Origin: an uncultured Phascolarctobacterium sp.
GTDB lineage: Bacteria > Bacillota > Negativicutes > Acidaminococcales > Acidaminococcaceae
Length of the DNA: 64,000 bases
Reading direction: 5' to 3'
NCBI GenBank assembly: GCA_900551745.1
Contig: URXA01000005.1
Span: 17,722-81,721, forward strand
Shown in pieces: positions 17,919-25,805 of this stretch. The notes beneath the pieces are model-generated. The model saw only the letters and a program-made list of their open reading frames with translations. It was not told where the DNA came from and did no database searches. The position numbers and the translations under genes were made by a program. Each line of letters opens with the position of its first letter. The first letter of the stretch is position 1.

Positions 17919-18611
17919 TTAGTTTTTGTCAAGTAAAGCTGCAAAATCCCTGGGGTCATCAGGTAATTTAGGGATGATTTGCCAAGGTTTGTAACTTTTC
18001 AGCTTATCTGCGTTGTACGTAGAACCGGCAAGGATTATTAAACTGCGTGCTTTTATGGCTTGAGCACAAAGAATATCGTTAGGGGTGTCACCCACAATGA
18101 TAACGTTGTCTGGTGTAAGGTCAGGCTCGAGCAAATAGAGTCGTTGATAGGCTGTTTTTGCAAGCTCACAGCGGTCTTCACTCAATTCGCCGCAGGCGCT
18201 GTAACGGCTGTCGAAATATTGCGCGATCCCGTATTGACGCAGTTTGGCAAAGGCACCGGCCCTAGTATTACCAGTAAGCAGAAAGGTTTTATAGTTCGTA
18301 TTCTGCTTGGAAAAATACTGCAGAGTTTCTTTGACGTTAGGCATCAGGCTGCCGGGATGCGAAGGCAAATATTTTTCCAGCAGCTGATGATAATGGATCA
18401 AAAGGCCTGCGGCGTCGGCGGCAGTGCAGCTGCCCTTGATATCCCTTATCGTTTGTTTAAAGATAAAGGAGTCTGTCATTCCGGCCAGTGGATGAGAAAA
18501 TTGAAAATTTTCGATGCCAAAGCGGGATTTGATTGCATCGCGCAAAGCATCGACGCCAGCCAAACCTGTTTTCAAAAGCGTACCGTCTATGTCCCAAAAA
18601 ATATATTTCAT
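17919..18611 (-). CDS. HAD-superfamily hydrolase
   Basis: A 230-residue phosphatase-like protein. Motif I is FWDIDGTLLKTG (nucleophile Asp and acid Asp), motif II is LLTGNTRAG, and motif III/IV is IIVGDTPNDILCA, with a helical cap between motifs I and II as in phosphoglycolate phosphatase/beta-phosphoglucomutase relatives. The probable role is dephosphorylation of a small phosphorylated metabolite; substrate not predictable. It is transcribed on the minus strand ahead of the pentapeptide gene and is separated from speD by a terminator. Confidence 0.85.
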   Translation of the reverse strand: MKYIFWDIDGTLLKTGLAGVDALRDAIKSRFGIENFQFSHPLAGMTDSFIFKQTIRDIKGSCTAADAAGLLIHYHQLLEKYLPSHPGSLMPNVKETLQYFSKQNTNYKTFLLTGNTRAGAFAKLRQYGIAQYFDSRYSACGELSEDRCELAKTAYQRLYLLEPDLTPDNVIIVGDTPNDILCAQAIKARSLIILAGSTYNADKLKSYKPWQIIPKLPDDPRDFAALLDKN

Positions 18612-18690
18612 AGTTTACTCCATAATAGTTTAGTTGTATATTTACCTATTATTTTAACAGAGAATTTGCTCTAGGAACAGAAAAAAAGAA

Positions 18691-18714
18691 AAAAGCTGCC
18701 TGAAGGCAGCTTTT
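18691..18714 (-). terminator. Terminator of the SpeD-like gene
   Basis: 10-bp stem AAAAGCTGCC/GGCAGCTTTT with a 4-nt loop; on the minus strand it is followed by a T-rich run. It overlaps the stop codon of the SpeD-like gene. Confidence 0.85.
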
Positions 18715-19174
18715 ACATTGAACGTGGTTTCATCATAAGTTTAGAAAGTTTATTACCGATAGTACGGGCGCGGCGTATAGTTTTGATGTTGGACTTGCGG
18801 CGTGGTTTCATATCGCTTTCGCTGCCGAAATCACCGCGGTCAAGGTAAGTGATCTTCGATTTGTCAGGATCAAAATAATTACGCAGGAAACGCGCCAATC
18901 CGTCTGGATCGGCATCTTTGAAACAGGTGAAAACATCAATAGTGACAAAGCCAAGATCCGGATATAGATGCAGGGTCACATGGCCTTGCTTGCAATGTGA
19001 GAAAACAGAATATTCGTTGATGCCTTCTTCGCAGTTGATATAGGTTTCCCGCGGCTGCATGGCGAAATCTGCAGCTGCACTTTGAATGGTTGCCTGAACG
19101 CCGGAAGCGTCACTTAAAAGCAGATCGCTGCAGTTATACATATCTATAGCTATTTGTGTTCCAATTGATTTCAA
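18713..19174 (-). CDS. SpeD (AdoMet decarboxylase)-family protein lacking the pyruvoyl serine
   Basis: A 153-residue member of the bacterial S-adenosylmethionine decarboxylase proenzyme family. The N-terminus (MKSIGTQIAIDMYNC) aligns with known SpeD starts and supports the TTG start at 19174, which has an AGGAGA site. Later blocks HVTLHLYPDLGFVTIDVFTC and KDADPDGL are family hallmarks. In active enzymes the chain self-cleaves between Glu and Ser in an ESHxxIH motif and the Ser becomes the pyruvoyl group; here the aligned residues read QGHVTLH, so both Glu and Ser are replaced. The His and the Cys of FTC remain. The C-terminal 30 residues are strongly basic, which is unusual. It is either a non-processing paralogue or has another function; spermidine synthesis by this protein alone is doubtful. 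Confidence 0.8.
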   Translation of the reverse strand: MKSIGTQIAIDMYNCSDLLLSDASGVQATIQSAAADFAMQPRETYINCEEGINEYSVFSHCKQGHVTLHLYPDLGFVTIDVFTCFKDADPDGLARFLRNYFDPDKSKITYLDRGDFGSESDMKPRRKSNIKTIRRARTIGNKLSKLMMKPRSM

Positions 19175-19385
19175 GGTAGTTCTCCTTTCAAAGAGGCGAG
19201 CTTTAATTTTTTAAATAAAATGTTGGTTAAAGTATAAACAACTTAATATATTATAGCTAAAAAATAGCTTGCTGTCAAAGTTTATTCAGGTTTACAGGTG
19301 TGAAAAGAATATGGCAAAAAGTTTTGTTTTATTTGAAAACGTGTTATAATAAACGAGAACATTTGTTTTGTACGGTGGTGGAATA

Positions 19386-21545
19386 ATGCAAGAATTGCAG
19401 GGCGTTATTGATAATATAGTTTTTCAAAGTGAAGATAATCAGTTTAGTGTATTCAGGGTGAAAACTGACCATGAGGGGAAGGTAAGCGTTGTTTATCGGG
19501 GACCGGCTCCTTTTTTAGGAGAGTCGGTGGAGCTCAGCGGCAGCTGGGGCGAACACGCTAAGTTCGGCAGACAGTTCCGTGCTGAAGTCTGCCAGGCTAT
19601 AAAGCCTTCAACTACCGATGGTGTGGAGCGTTTTCTGGCTTCTGGTGCGGTCAGGGGCATTGGTAAAACTATGGCTGCCCGTATCGTTGAGCATTTTGGT
19701 TCAGATACGCTGGATGTTTTGTCTTTATCACCGCATCGGCTGACCGAGATTTCAGGTATCGGCAGAAAGAAGGCCGAAGCTATTGGGATGTCTTATGCAG
19801 AGTTGTCGGATATGCGGGAATTGATGGTGTATCTGGAATCGCATGGTGTCAGTGCCAATTATGCACCGAAGCTGCAGGCGCAATATGGTGCTACGGCGAT
19901 GAAAAGAATTCAGGAGAATCCATATAGTCTGGCGAGTGATATTTCCGGTATCGGTTTCAGAACCGCAGATAAGATTGCCTTAGCGACCGGAATGGACGGT
20001 GCCTGTGAGGAACGGATTAAAGCCGGGTTAGAATATGCGCTCAATCAGGCTGCTTCTGCGGGGCATACCTGTGTGCCGGAGGAGTTGCTGCTGCGCGAGA
20101 CGGTGAGGCTGCTGCAGGTCAGCGGCAGCGTTGTCAATGATGTTTTTCAAAAACTTTTGGCAGAGGACAGGCTGCGTACGGAAGAAGTTGGCGGTTTACG
20201 GCTGATCTATCCTGAGTATTTGTATCAGGCGGAAGTGCAGACTGCTAAGCGGCTGCTCAAATTACGCGATCTGACTGATGCTTTGGAAAAAGTCAATGTG
20301 GATAAGATTATTGGGCAATGGGAGTCTGAAGCCGGGATTGTATTGGCTGAGGCACAGAAAGAAGCTATTCATGCTTCTTTAAAATATGGCGTTTTTGTTC
20401 TTACAGGCGGGCCTGGTACAGGTAAAACGACTGTAATCAAGGGGATTTTGGCAGTGCTGGAAAAAGCTGGCTGCCGGATACTCCTTGCAGCGCCGACAGG
20501 ACGTGCCGCAAGAAGGCTGGCTGATTCATCCGGGCATCCTGCGGTGACAGTACACAGGTTACTGGAATATACGCCGAATGGCGGCGGCTTTAACTTTGGC
20601 AAGAATGACGGCGATCCGCTGGATGCCGATGCAATTATCATTGACGAAGCTTCGATGCTGGATATTACGCTTACTTATAATTTACTGAAAGCGGTTCAGG
20701 GCGGCTGCCGGCTGATTTTTGTCGGCGATGTTGACCAGCTTCCGTCTGTTGGTGCCGGTTCTGTTTTAAAGGATATCATCCGTTCACAGAAAATGCCTGT
20801 TGTAAGATTAGAGAGTGTTTTTCGTCAGGCTGAGATAAGTCCTATTGTGCGTAATGCACATAGGATAAATCGCGGGCAGATGCCTGAATGGGAACCGAGC
20901 AGCGATTTTACTTTTGTAGAGATCGAGAATGAATTTGATGCGGCTGAATATGTGGCTAATATTTATGCCAGATTAACGCAGCAAAGCGACTGGCAGTCTG
21001 TGCAGGTCTTGTCGCCTATGCATAAGAATCCCTGTGGGGTTCAGAATCTTAACCATTTGCTTCAGCAGCGGATCAATCCGCCGGAGCTGAATAAAAGCGA
21101 GGTCAATACGCCGGGTAATGTACTGCGTGCCGGAGATAAGGTGATGCAGATCCGTAATAACTATGAAAAAGAAGTTTTTAATGGGGATATTGGCAGGATC
21201 GTGTATATAAATGGACGTAATGTTGCGGTTGATTATCCTGAACGTGCTGATGGTGAGTATGTAACTTATACGCCTAATGAAATCGACGAACTGCAGCTTG
21301 CATATGCGATGAGCGTGCATAAATCGCAGGGAAGCGAGTATCCAACGGTTATTTTGCTGATGGTTCCAGGACATTACATCATGCTTCAGCGTAATTTGCT
21401 GTATACGGCAGTAACACGTGCCAGGCAGAAGGTTATTTTAGTAGGTACAAAAGCAGCTGTGCAGACTGCTGTAGATAATGACAGGACAAGAAAACGTTAT
21501 TCGCTGTTGGCGGAACGGCTGCAGGAACAGGGAGATATTTTTTAA
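19386..21545 (+). CDS. recD2: RecD2-type ATP-dependent helicase
   Basis: A 719-residue SF1B 5'-3' DNA helicase of the RecD2/YrrC branch, which works without RecBC. The N-terminal ~200 residues hold an OB-like region and helix-hairpin-helix repeats (VRGIGKTMAARI, ISGIGRKKAEAIG, ISGIGFRTADKIA). Walker A GGPGTGKTTV is near residue 341, Walker B AIIIDEASML near 418, and the C-terminal SH3/UvrD-like part ends with YAMSVHKSQGSEYPTV and LYTAVTRARQKV. The start is the ATG at 19386; an in-frame TTG at 19368 has no site. It lies 39 bases upstream of comFC. Role: genome maintenance and replication-fork repair. Confidence 0.93.
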   Translation: MQELQGVIDNIVFQSEDNQFSVFRVKTDHEGKVSVVYRGPAPFLGESVELSGSWGEHAKFGRQFRAEVCQAIKPSTTDGVERFLASGAVRGIGKTMAARIVEHFGSDTLDVLSLSPHRLTEISGIGRKKAEAIGMSYAELSDMRELMVYLESHGVSANYAPKLQAQYGATAMKRIQENPYSLASDISGIGFRTADKIALATGMDGACEERIKAGLEYALNQAASAGHTCVPEELLLRETVRLLQVSGSVVNDVFQKLLAEDRLRTEEVGGLRLIYPEYLYQAEVQTAKRLLKLRDLTDALEKVNVDKIIGQWESEAGIVLAEAQKEAIHASLKYGVFVLTGGPGTGKTTVIKGILAVLEKAGCRILLAAPTGRAARRLADSSGHPAVTVHRLLEYTPNGGGFNFGKNDGDPLDADAIIIDEASMLDITLTYNLLKAVQGGCRLIFVGDVDQLPSVGAGSVLKDIIRSQKMPVVRLESVFRQAEISPIVRNAHRINRGQMPEWEPSSDFTFVEIENEFDAAEYVANIYARLTQQSDWQSVQVLSPMHKNPCGVQNLNHLLQQRINPPELNKSEVNTPGNVLRAGDKVMQIRNNYEKEVFNGDIGRIVYINGRNVAVDYPERADGEYVTYTPNEIDELQLAYAMSVHKSQGSEYPTVILLMVPGHYIMLQRNLLYTAVTRARQKVILVGTKAAVQTAVDNDRTRKRYSLLAERLQEQGDIF

Positions 21546-21584
21546 GACGTTATAAATTTAGGGAAAGGTGATGTATAATCACCC

Positions 21585-22271
21585 ATGTTTATACGGTTGA
21601 TAAAAAACTGGTATGCGCTGTTACTGTCGGTTTTTTGGGCACGAAAGTGCGCCGGCTGCGGTCAGATCGCTGAAGACGGTTTGTTTTGCAGTGTTTGCAG
21701 AGAAGTGTTATTGCAGCCTTTGTGGCTGTCGGAGCGTGAAGCTTTGGACGGCGCGGGAATGTTGTTTAAATATAACGGAGCTATAAAAACGGCATTACAA
21801 AATGTAAAGTTTAAGAACCGCAGAGATATTTTGGAGTTGTTGGCAGAAGAATGCAGCCAGATTAGTACTGCCAACTGGCCGGAAATGCTGTTGCATATTT
21901 TAGCTGAGCGTGATGTAATGATTGTACCGATACCAACGTCAAGTCAGAGGGTAAACGTAAGGAGATTCGATATCCCGCTGGTTTTATTTAAAAATACTGA
22001 TGCTGCATATTTTTTGACTCCGGCTCTGAAAAGAACGCGGGAAACCGTGCCGCAATATGATTTAAGCCCGCAGGAACGAAAAATGAATTTAGAAGATTGT
22101 TTTGCGGTTACGCAAAATGTTGCCGGTAAAACTGTCATTATTGTGGATGATATTTTTACTACGGGAGCGACAATGGAAGAAGCTGCCAAGACTTTGAAGA
22201 ACTCTGGAGCTATCAAAGTTTATGGACTTACATTTTGCGGCAGCATTGAAAATTATGGACAAAGACAATAA
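21585..22271 (+). CDS. comFC: ComFC-like phosphoribosyltransferase-fold protein
   Basis: A 228-residue protein with an N-terminal zinc-finger-like CAGCGQIAEDGLFCSVC and a C-terminal type I phosphoribosyltransferase fold with the PRPP loop TVIIVDDIFTTGATMEEA. ComFC proteins take part in DNA uptake during transformation and related DNA handling; many non-competent bacteria keep the gene. It follows recD2 closely. In many Firmicutes comFC stands just before the raiA RNA, hpf, secA and prfB, and the same order is found here with an HD-GYP gene and an amino-acid importer inserted. Confidence 0.9.
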   Translation: MFIRLIKNWYALLLSVFWARKCAGCGQIAEDGLFCSVCREVLLQPLWLSEREALDGAGMLFKYNGAIKTALQNVKFKNRRDILELLAEECSQISTANWPEMLLHILAERDVMIVPIPTSSQRVNVRRFDIPLVLFKNTDAAYFLTPALKRTRETVPQYDLSPQERKMNLEDCFAVTQNVAGKTVIIVDDIFTTGATMEEAAKTLKNSGAIKVYGLTFCGSIENYGQRQ

Positions 22272-22274
22272 AAA

Positions 22275-22301
22275 ACTTGCTGTCAGTTTCTGACAGCAAG
22301 T
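22275..22301 (-). terminator. Terminator between comFC and the HD-GYP gene
   Basis: 12-bp perfect stem (22275-22286 with 22290-22301) with a TTT loop. A T run follows it on the minus strand, so it mainly serves the HD-GYP gene; it may also stop comFC transcripts. Confidence 0.85.
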
Positions 22302-22318
22302 GCAAGCAGTTGATAGTA

Positions 22319-22936
22319 TTATTTTTTTTGTTTGATAATTTTGCTGGGAATGACTGACTGCATGAATGCTTTTACAACATTGGGGTCAAAATCAAGCCCT
22401 GCTTTGTTTTGCAGTTCGATAATTGCTTCGCTGTGTGTTTTCTGCCATTGCTGGGTGCAGGGATTAATGAATTTGTCATAATGGTCTGCTACAGAAATAA
22501 TTCTGGCGCCTAAGGGAATGTTTACGCCTTTTAGGCGTTTGGGATATCCGGTACCATCCCATTTTTCATGGTGGGCATGGATGATTGGAATGATATGGCT
22601 GAAGCCCTGGATATTTTCAAGCATACTGGCACCAGCCTGACAATGACGTTTGTAGATGGACATTTCACGAGTGCTCAGGTAAGGAGCTTTCATAAGGATC
22701 ATGTTGGGCACGGAAAGGCTGCCTATATCATGCAGCAATGCTGCGGTTTTGATACAGGAAACTTCTGCCGGCGGTAATCCCAGTTTGGCGGCAATGCTGG
22801 CAGCATAGTTGGCGACCTGCTGGCTGTGCATATAAAGCGCCTTATTCTTATGTTGTAACATTTTCAAAAAGAATTCGCAGATTTCCGAAGTTTGTCCGTC
22901 GTCAGGAAAATCTAAGAATTGGGGTATGGCAATCAT
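22319..22936 (-). CDS. HD-GYP domain protein
   Basis: A 205-residue protein made almost entirely of one HD-GYP domain: LYMHSQQVANYA, TAALLHDIGSLSVPN, HAHHEKWDGTGYP and GARIISVADHYDKFI are the metal-binding and GYP motifs of cyclic di-GMP phosphodiesterases. No receiver or sensor domain and no signal peptide are present. I start it at the ATG at 22936, which has a GAGGA site; the ORF stays open for 24 more codons without a better signal. The motifs look complete, so c-di-GMP (or related dinucleotide) hydrolysis is plausible. It is transcribed against comFC and divergently from the structured RNA. Confidence 0.87.
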   Translation of the reverse strand: MIAIPQFLDFPDDGQTSEICEFFLKMLQHKNKALYMHSQQVANYAASIAAKLGLPPAEVSCIKTAALLHDIGSLSVPNMILMKAPYLSTREMSIYKRHCQAGASMLENIQGFSHIIPIIHAHHEKWDGTGYPKRLKGVNIPLGARIISVADHYDKFINPCTQQWQKTHSEAIIELQNKAGLDFDPNVVKAFMQSVIPSKIIKQKK

Positions 22937-23003
22937 AAACAATCCGTCCTCATTTACATGGTGATAATAGTATACTACGAAAAAGTTGATTAGCAAAGAC
23001 ACT

Positions 23004-23031
23004 TGCAAAAATTTTTGCTTAATGTATAATT
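23004..23031 (+). promoter_or_regulatory. Promoter of the structured RNA
   Basis: -35 TTGCAA (23004-23009), 16-bp spacer, -10 TATAAT (23026-23031). The predicted transcript start (about 23038) coincides with the first bases of the closing stem of the RNA. Confidence 0.75.
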
Positions 23032-23037
23032 ATAAAT

Positions 23038-23284
23038 ACAACTCAGGTCTGTGGTTGCAAGTCGAGGCCAGTTGCGGGCAAAACGATCCACGTAAGCAAT
23101 CAAAGTATTGTGAGCACGGCGCAGCTTAGAAGTAAGTCCTGCCGCAAAGGCGAGAGGGGTAGTAGTGGGGAGCTCTGAAAAGCTTATGAGCGAACCCTCC
23201 AGCAGGCGAGTGTGGGGGCGAAAACCAGGTCAGCTGAGTTGTCTGTAAAAATTGTACCGTTATTAAAAATAACGGTATTTTTTT
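23038..23284 (+). ncRNA. Structured noncoding RNA, candidate raiA-motif RNA
   Basis: About 205 nt of structured RNA plus a terminator, with its own promoter. The ends pair through a 9-bp stem (ACAACTCAG 23039-23047 with CTGAGTTGT 23235-23243). Inside are local hairpins, for example 23125-23144 (CTTA/TAAG and GCAG/CTGC) and GAGGG/CCCTC around 23155-23200, with purine-rich unpaired stretches, so it looks multi-branched rather than rod-like. No ORF fits. The downstream binding-protein gene has its own promoter after the terminator, so this is a stand-alone RNA and not a riboswitch for that gene. It lies between comFC and hpf, the usual place of the raiA RNA motif, whose size (~200 nt) also fits. 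6S RNA is the main alternative. The class call rests on position and shape; a covariance-model search would settle it. Confidence 0.55.
23256..23284 (+). terminator. Terminator of the structured RNA
   Basis: 10-bp stem TACCGTTATT/AATAACGGTA with a 3-nt A loop, followed by a run of T. The next promoter overlaps the T run. Confidence 0.9.
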
Positions 23285-23285
23285 A

Positions 23286-23314
23286 TTGCCTGACGGGATA
23301 TTTAGTACTATAAT
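23286..23314 (+). promoter_or_regulatory. Promoter of the amino-acid ABC operon
   Basis: -35 TTGCCT (23286-23291), 17-bp spacer, -10 TATAAT (23309-23314), starting right after the terminator of the structured RNA. This separates the two transcription units. Confidence 0.75.
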
Positions 23315-23374
23315 AAGAAAATATTATAAATAGAAGCGGTTGGAAAGCTGCTGAATTGATTTGGAGGGGTAAAA

Positions 23375-24157
23375 ATGAAAAAGATTGGATTTTTAGTAAT
23401 GGCTGTATTGGCGATGCTTGCATTGCTGTCTGCCGGCTGTGGTAGTTCACAGGAAGCTCCCAAGAAGGTAGAAACGGAAAAGGTATTAAGAGTCGGTACC
23501 GAACCGGCTTTTGCACCATTTGAGTTCCAAAAAGAAGGTTCAAATGAATTTACAGGCTTTGATATGGATCTTATTCGTGCTATCGGCACGAAGCTTGGTT
23601 ACAAAGTAGAGATTTCTTCTATGGGATTTGATGCTTTGATTCCGGCGTTGAATTCAGGTAATATTGATGTTGCGATCGCTGGCATGAGCATTACTGATGA
23701 ACGTAAAAAAGTAGTGGTTTTTTCTGACCCGTATTATACTTCCGGCCTGATCGTAATGGTGAAAAAAGATGATGATAAAATCAAAGGCTTCAGTGATTTA
23801 GAAGGAAAACGGATTGCTGTGCAGATCGGTACCACAGGAGCGAATAAAGCAGGTGAAGTTAAAAATGCCCAGGTAACTGCATTTAACGACAATACTGCTG
23901 CCGCTATGGAACTGAAAAACGGCGGGGCCGATGCCGTAATCAATGACAGCCCTGTTTTGAAGTATTATTTGCAGCAGGGGGGCAGTGCTGACGCAAAGAT
24001 TGTCGGTGCGGTTATGAATTCTGAGGATTATGGTATCGCAGTAAAAAAAGGCAATGATAAACTGGCTGCTGAAATTAATAAAGCTTTAGGCGAGATGAAA
24101 CAAACCGGAGAATATGATAAATTATATAAAACCTGGTTTGGCGAAGAAAAGAAATAA
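23375..24157 (+). CDS. Polar amino-acid-binding lipoprotein, copy 1
   Basis: A 260-residue family 3 solute-binding protein for an amino-acid ABC importer. Signal peptide MKKIGFLVMAVLAMLALLSA ends in a lipobox LSAGC. The mature protein shows VLRVGTEPAFAPFEF, TGFDMDLIRAIG, GNIDVAIAGMSIT and RIAVQIGTTG, the standard ligand-pocket blocks including the Arg that binds the alpha-carboxylate. A GGAGGG site lies before the ATG. The next gene encodes a close paralogue, roughly three quarters identical by eye in the mature part. Specificity cannot be read directly; glutamine/arginine/histidine-type ligands are typical. Confidence 0.93.
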   Translation: MKKIGFLVMAVLAMLALLSAGCGSSQEAPKKVETEKVLRVGTEPAFAPFEFQKEGSNEFTGFDMDLIRAIGTKLGYKVEISSMGFDALIPALNSGNIDVAIAGMSITDERKKVVVFSDPYYTSGLIVMVKKDDDKIKGFSDLEGKRIAVQIGTTGANKAGEVKNAQVTAFNDNTAAAMELKNGGADAVINDSPVLKYYLQQGGSADAKIVGAVMNSEDYGIAVKKGNDKLAAEINKALGEMKQTGEYDKLYKTWFGEEKK

Positions 24158-24264
24158 TATTCGTACAACTTTAGGTTGCGTCAGGCTGTTTTTAGTTATA
24201 TAATTAACAAATATAAAGGGCTGCGTGTTGAGTGTAGTCCAGATATTTTTCTGGAGGTTGGAAA

Positions 24265-25044
24265 ATGAAAAAATATTTACTTATGGTAATGGCTGTTTTG
24301 GCAGCTTTGTCCTTAATGGTAGCCGGCTGCGGCGGCAAAGAAGAAGCAAAAAAAGCTGAGCCTGCAAAAGTTCTGCGTGTAGGTACTGAACCTACTTTTG
24401 CACCGTTTGAATTTCAAAAAGAAGGCTCTAAAGAATATACTGGTTTTGATATGGACCTTATCCGTGCCATTGGCAAACAAATGGGTTACAAGGTTGAGAT
24501 CATGAATATGGGTTTTGATGCTTTGATTCCTGCATTGAGCTCCGGCAATATTGATACTGTAATTGCTGGTATGAGTATTACTCCTGAACGTCAGGAGGCA
24601 GTACTGTTCTCCGCTCCTTATTACAGATCCGGTTTGGTAGTTATGGTGCAGAAGAACAATGACACTATTAAAGGTATCGAGGATCTGGTAGGAAAAAGAA
24701 TTGCCGTCCAAATCGGTACTACCGGAGCAGCTAAAGCAGAGAGCGTAAAAGACGCTAAAGTAACGGCATTCAACACTAACACAGAAGCTGCTATGGAATT
24801 GAAAAACGGCGGCGTTGATGCTGTTATCAACGACAGTCCTGTAGTTGGTTACTATTTGGCACAAGGCGGCAGTGCTGATGCCAAAACTGTAGGCGATGTG
24901 CTTGAAGCTGAGGAATACGGCATTGCAGTTAAAAAAGGCAATGATAAATTAGCTGCTGAAATCGATAAAGCTCTGGCCGAATTGAAGAAAAACGGCGAGT
25001 ATGACAAGATTTACAAAACCTGGTTTGGTGAAGTAAAGAAATAA
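24265..25044 (+). CDS. Polar amino-acid-binding lipoprotein, copy 2
   Basis: A 259-residue paralogue of the preceding gene, arising from tandem duplication. It has the same signal peptide and lipobox layout (VAGC) and the same ligand blocks (TEPTFAPFEFQKEG, GFDMDLIRAIG, AGMSIT, VQIGTTGAAKA). Differences concentrate in pocket-near and surface loops (for example SSMGFD versus MNMGFD, and SDPYYTSG versus SAPYYRSG), so the two copies may bind different amino acids while sharing one permease and ATPase. A TCTGGAGG site precedes the ATG. It is followed by an attenuator-like hairpin before the permease. Confidence 0.93.
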   Translation: MKKYLLMVMAVLAALSLMVAGCGGKEEAKKAEPAKVLRVGTEPTFAPFEFQKEGSKEYTGFDMDLIRAIGKQMGYKVEIMNMGFDALIPALSSGNIDTVIAGMSITPERQEAVLFSAPYYRSGLVVMVQKNNDTIKGIEDLVGKRIAVQIGTTGAAKAESVKDAKVTAFNTNTEAAMELKNGGVDAVINDSPVVGYYLAQGGSADAKTVGDVLEAEEYGIAVKKGNDKLAAEIDKALAELKKNGEYDKIYKTWFGEVKK

Positions 25045-25059
25045 TATGGTCATATCTGG

Positions 25060-25104
25060 ATGCGGAGTACATCAACGGTGACGGTGGTGTGCTCCGTATT
25101 TTCT
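25060..25104 (+). terminator. Attenuating hairpin between binding protein and permease
   Basis: A 14-bp imperfect stem (25060-25073 with 25086-25099) followed by a TTTTCTTT stretch. In this position it likely reduces permease and ATPase expression relative to the binding proteins. Confidence 0.75.
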
Positions 25105-25148
25105 TTGTTGAATTTTAAAGAGCTGACAATGAAAGGGAGACAAACTGC

Positions 25149-25805
25149 ATGGATATTAATTTCAGCTTGATTTGGGATGCCTTGCCCTTGCTGCTGGCCG
25201 GTGCCGGTATTACGATCGAAATAACGGCTTTAAGCGTAGGCTTTGGCCTTTTGATAGGCATGACAGTCGGTATAGCACGTCTTGCCAGTATAAAACCTGT
25301 GCGTTATTTTGCTAATTGTTATGTGGATTTTATTCGCGGAACGCCGCTTTTGGTACAGATATTTTTGGTTTATTTCGCTTTGCCGGGAATTATTGGGCAT
25401 CGCGTTGATCCCTATTTTGCGGCAATTTCTGCCTGTTCTATCAATAGTGGTGCTTATATTGCGGAAATTTTCCGTGCCGGTATCCAGTCAATTGATAAGG
25501 GACAAATGGAAGCAGGACGTTCTTTAGGAATGAGCTGGGCGCAGACTATGCGGTATGTTATTATGCCGCAGGCTTTTAAACGCATTATCCCACCTTTGGG
25601 CAACGAGTTTATTGCAATGCTGAAAGATTCTTCGCTGGTTTCTGTTATTGGCTTTGAAGAACTTACGCGTCGTGGTCAGTTGATTATCGCCCGTACATAT
25701 GCATCCTTCGAAATTTGGATGGCCGTAGCTGTTATTTATTTGATCATGACTTTTACGGTTGCCCGTCTCGTAGGTATGCTGGAACGGAGGTATGATACGA
25801 AATGA
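25149..25805 (+). CDS. Amino-acid ABC transporter permease (HisM/GlnP type)
   Basis: A 218-residue inner-membrane permease with about five hydrophobic segments. It carries the family signature FIRGTPLLVQIFLVYFALP and the EAA loop MEAGRSLGMSWAQTMRYVIMPQA that contacts the ATPase. A single permease gene implies a homodimer channel. The stop codon overlaps the start of the ATPase gene by 4 bases (ATGA), showing translational coupling. Confidence 0.93.
   Translation: MDINFSLIWDALPLLLAGAGITIEITALSVGFGLLIGMTVGIARLASIKPVRYFANCYVDFIRGTPLLVQIFLVYFALPGIIGHRVDPYFAAISACSINSGAYIAEIFRAGIQSIDKGQMEAGRSLGMSWAQTMRYVIMPQAFKRIIPPLGNEFIAMLKDSSLVSVIGFEELTRRGQLIIARTYASFEIWMAVAVIYLIMTFTVARLVGMLERRYDTK

Noticed and set aside
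23038..23245. Lysine, SAM, cobalamin, ydaO or T-box riboswitch, or SRP RNA, for the structured RNA
   Set aside because: The conserved cores of these classes are not visible, the SRP GGAAGG loop is missing, and the downstream gene has its own promoter after the terminator, which argues against a cis-acting switch. 6S RNA stays as an alternative.
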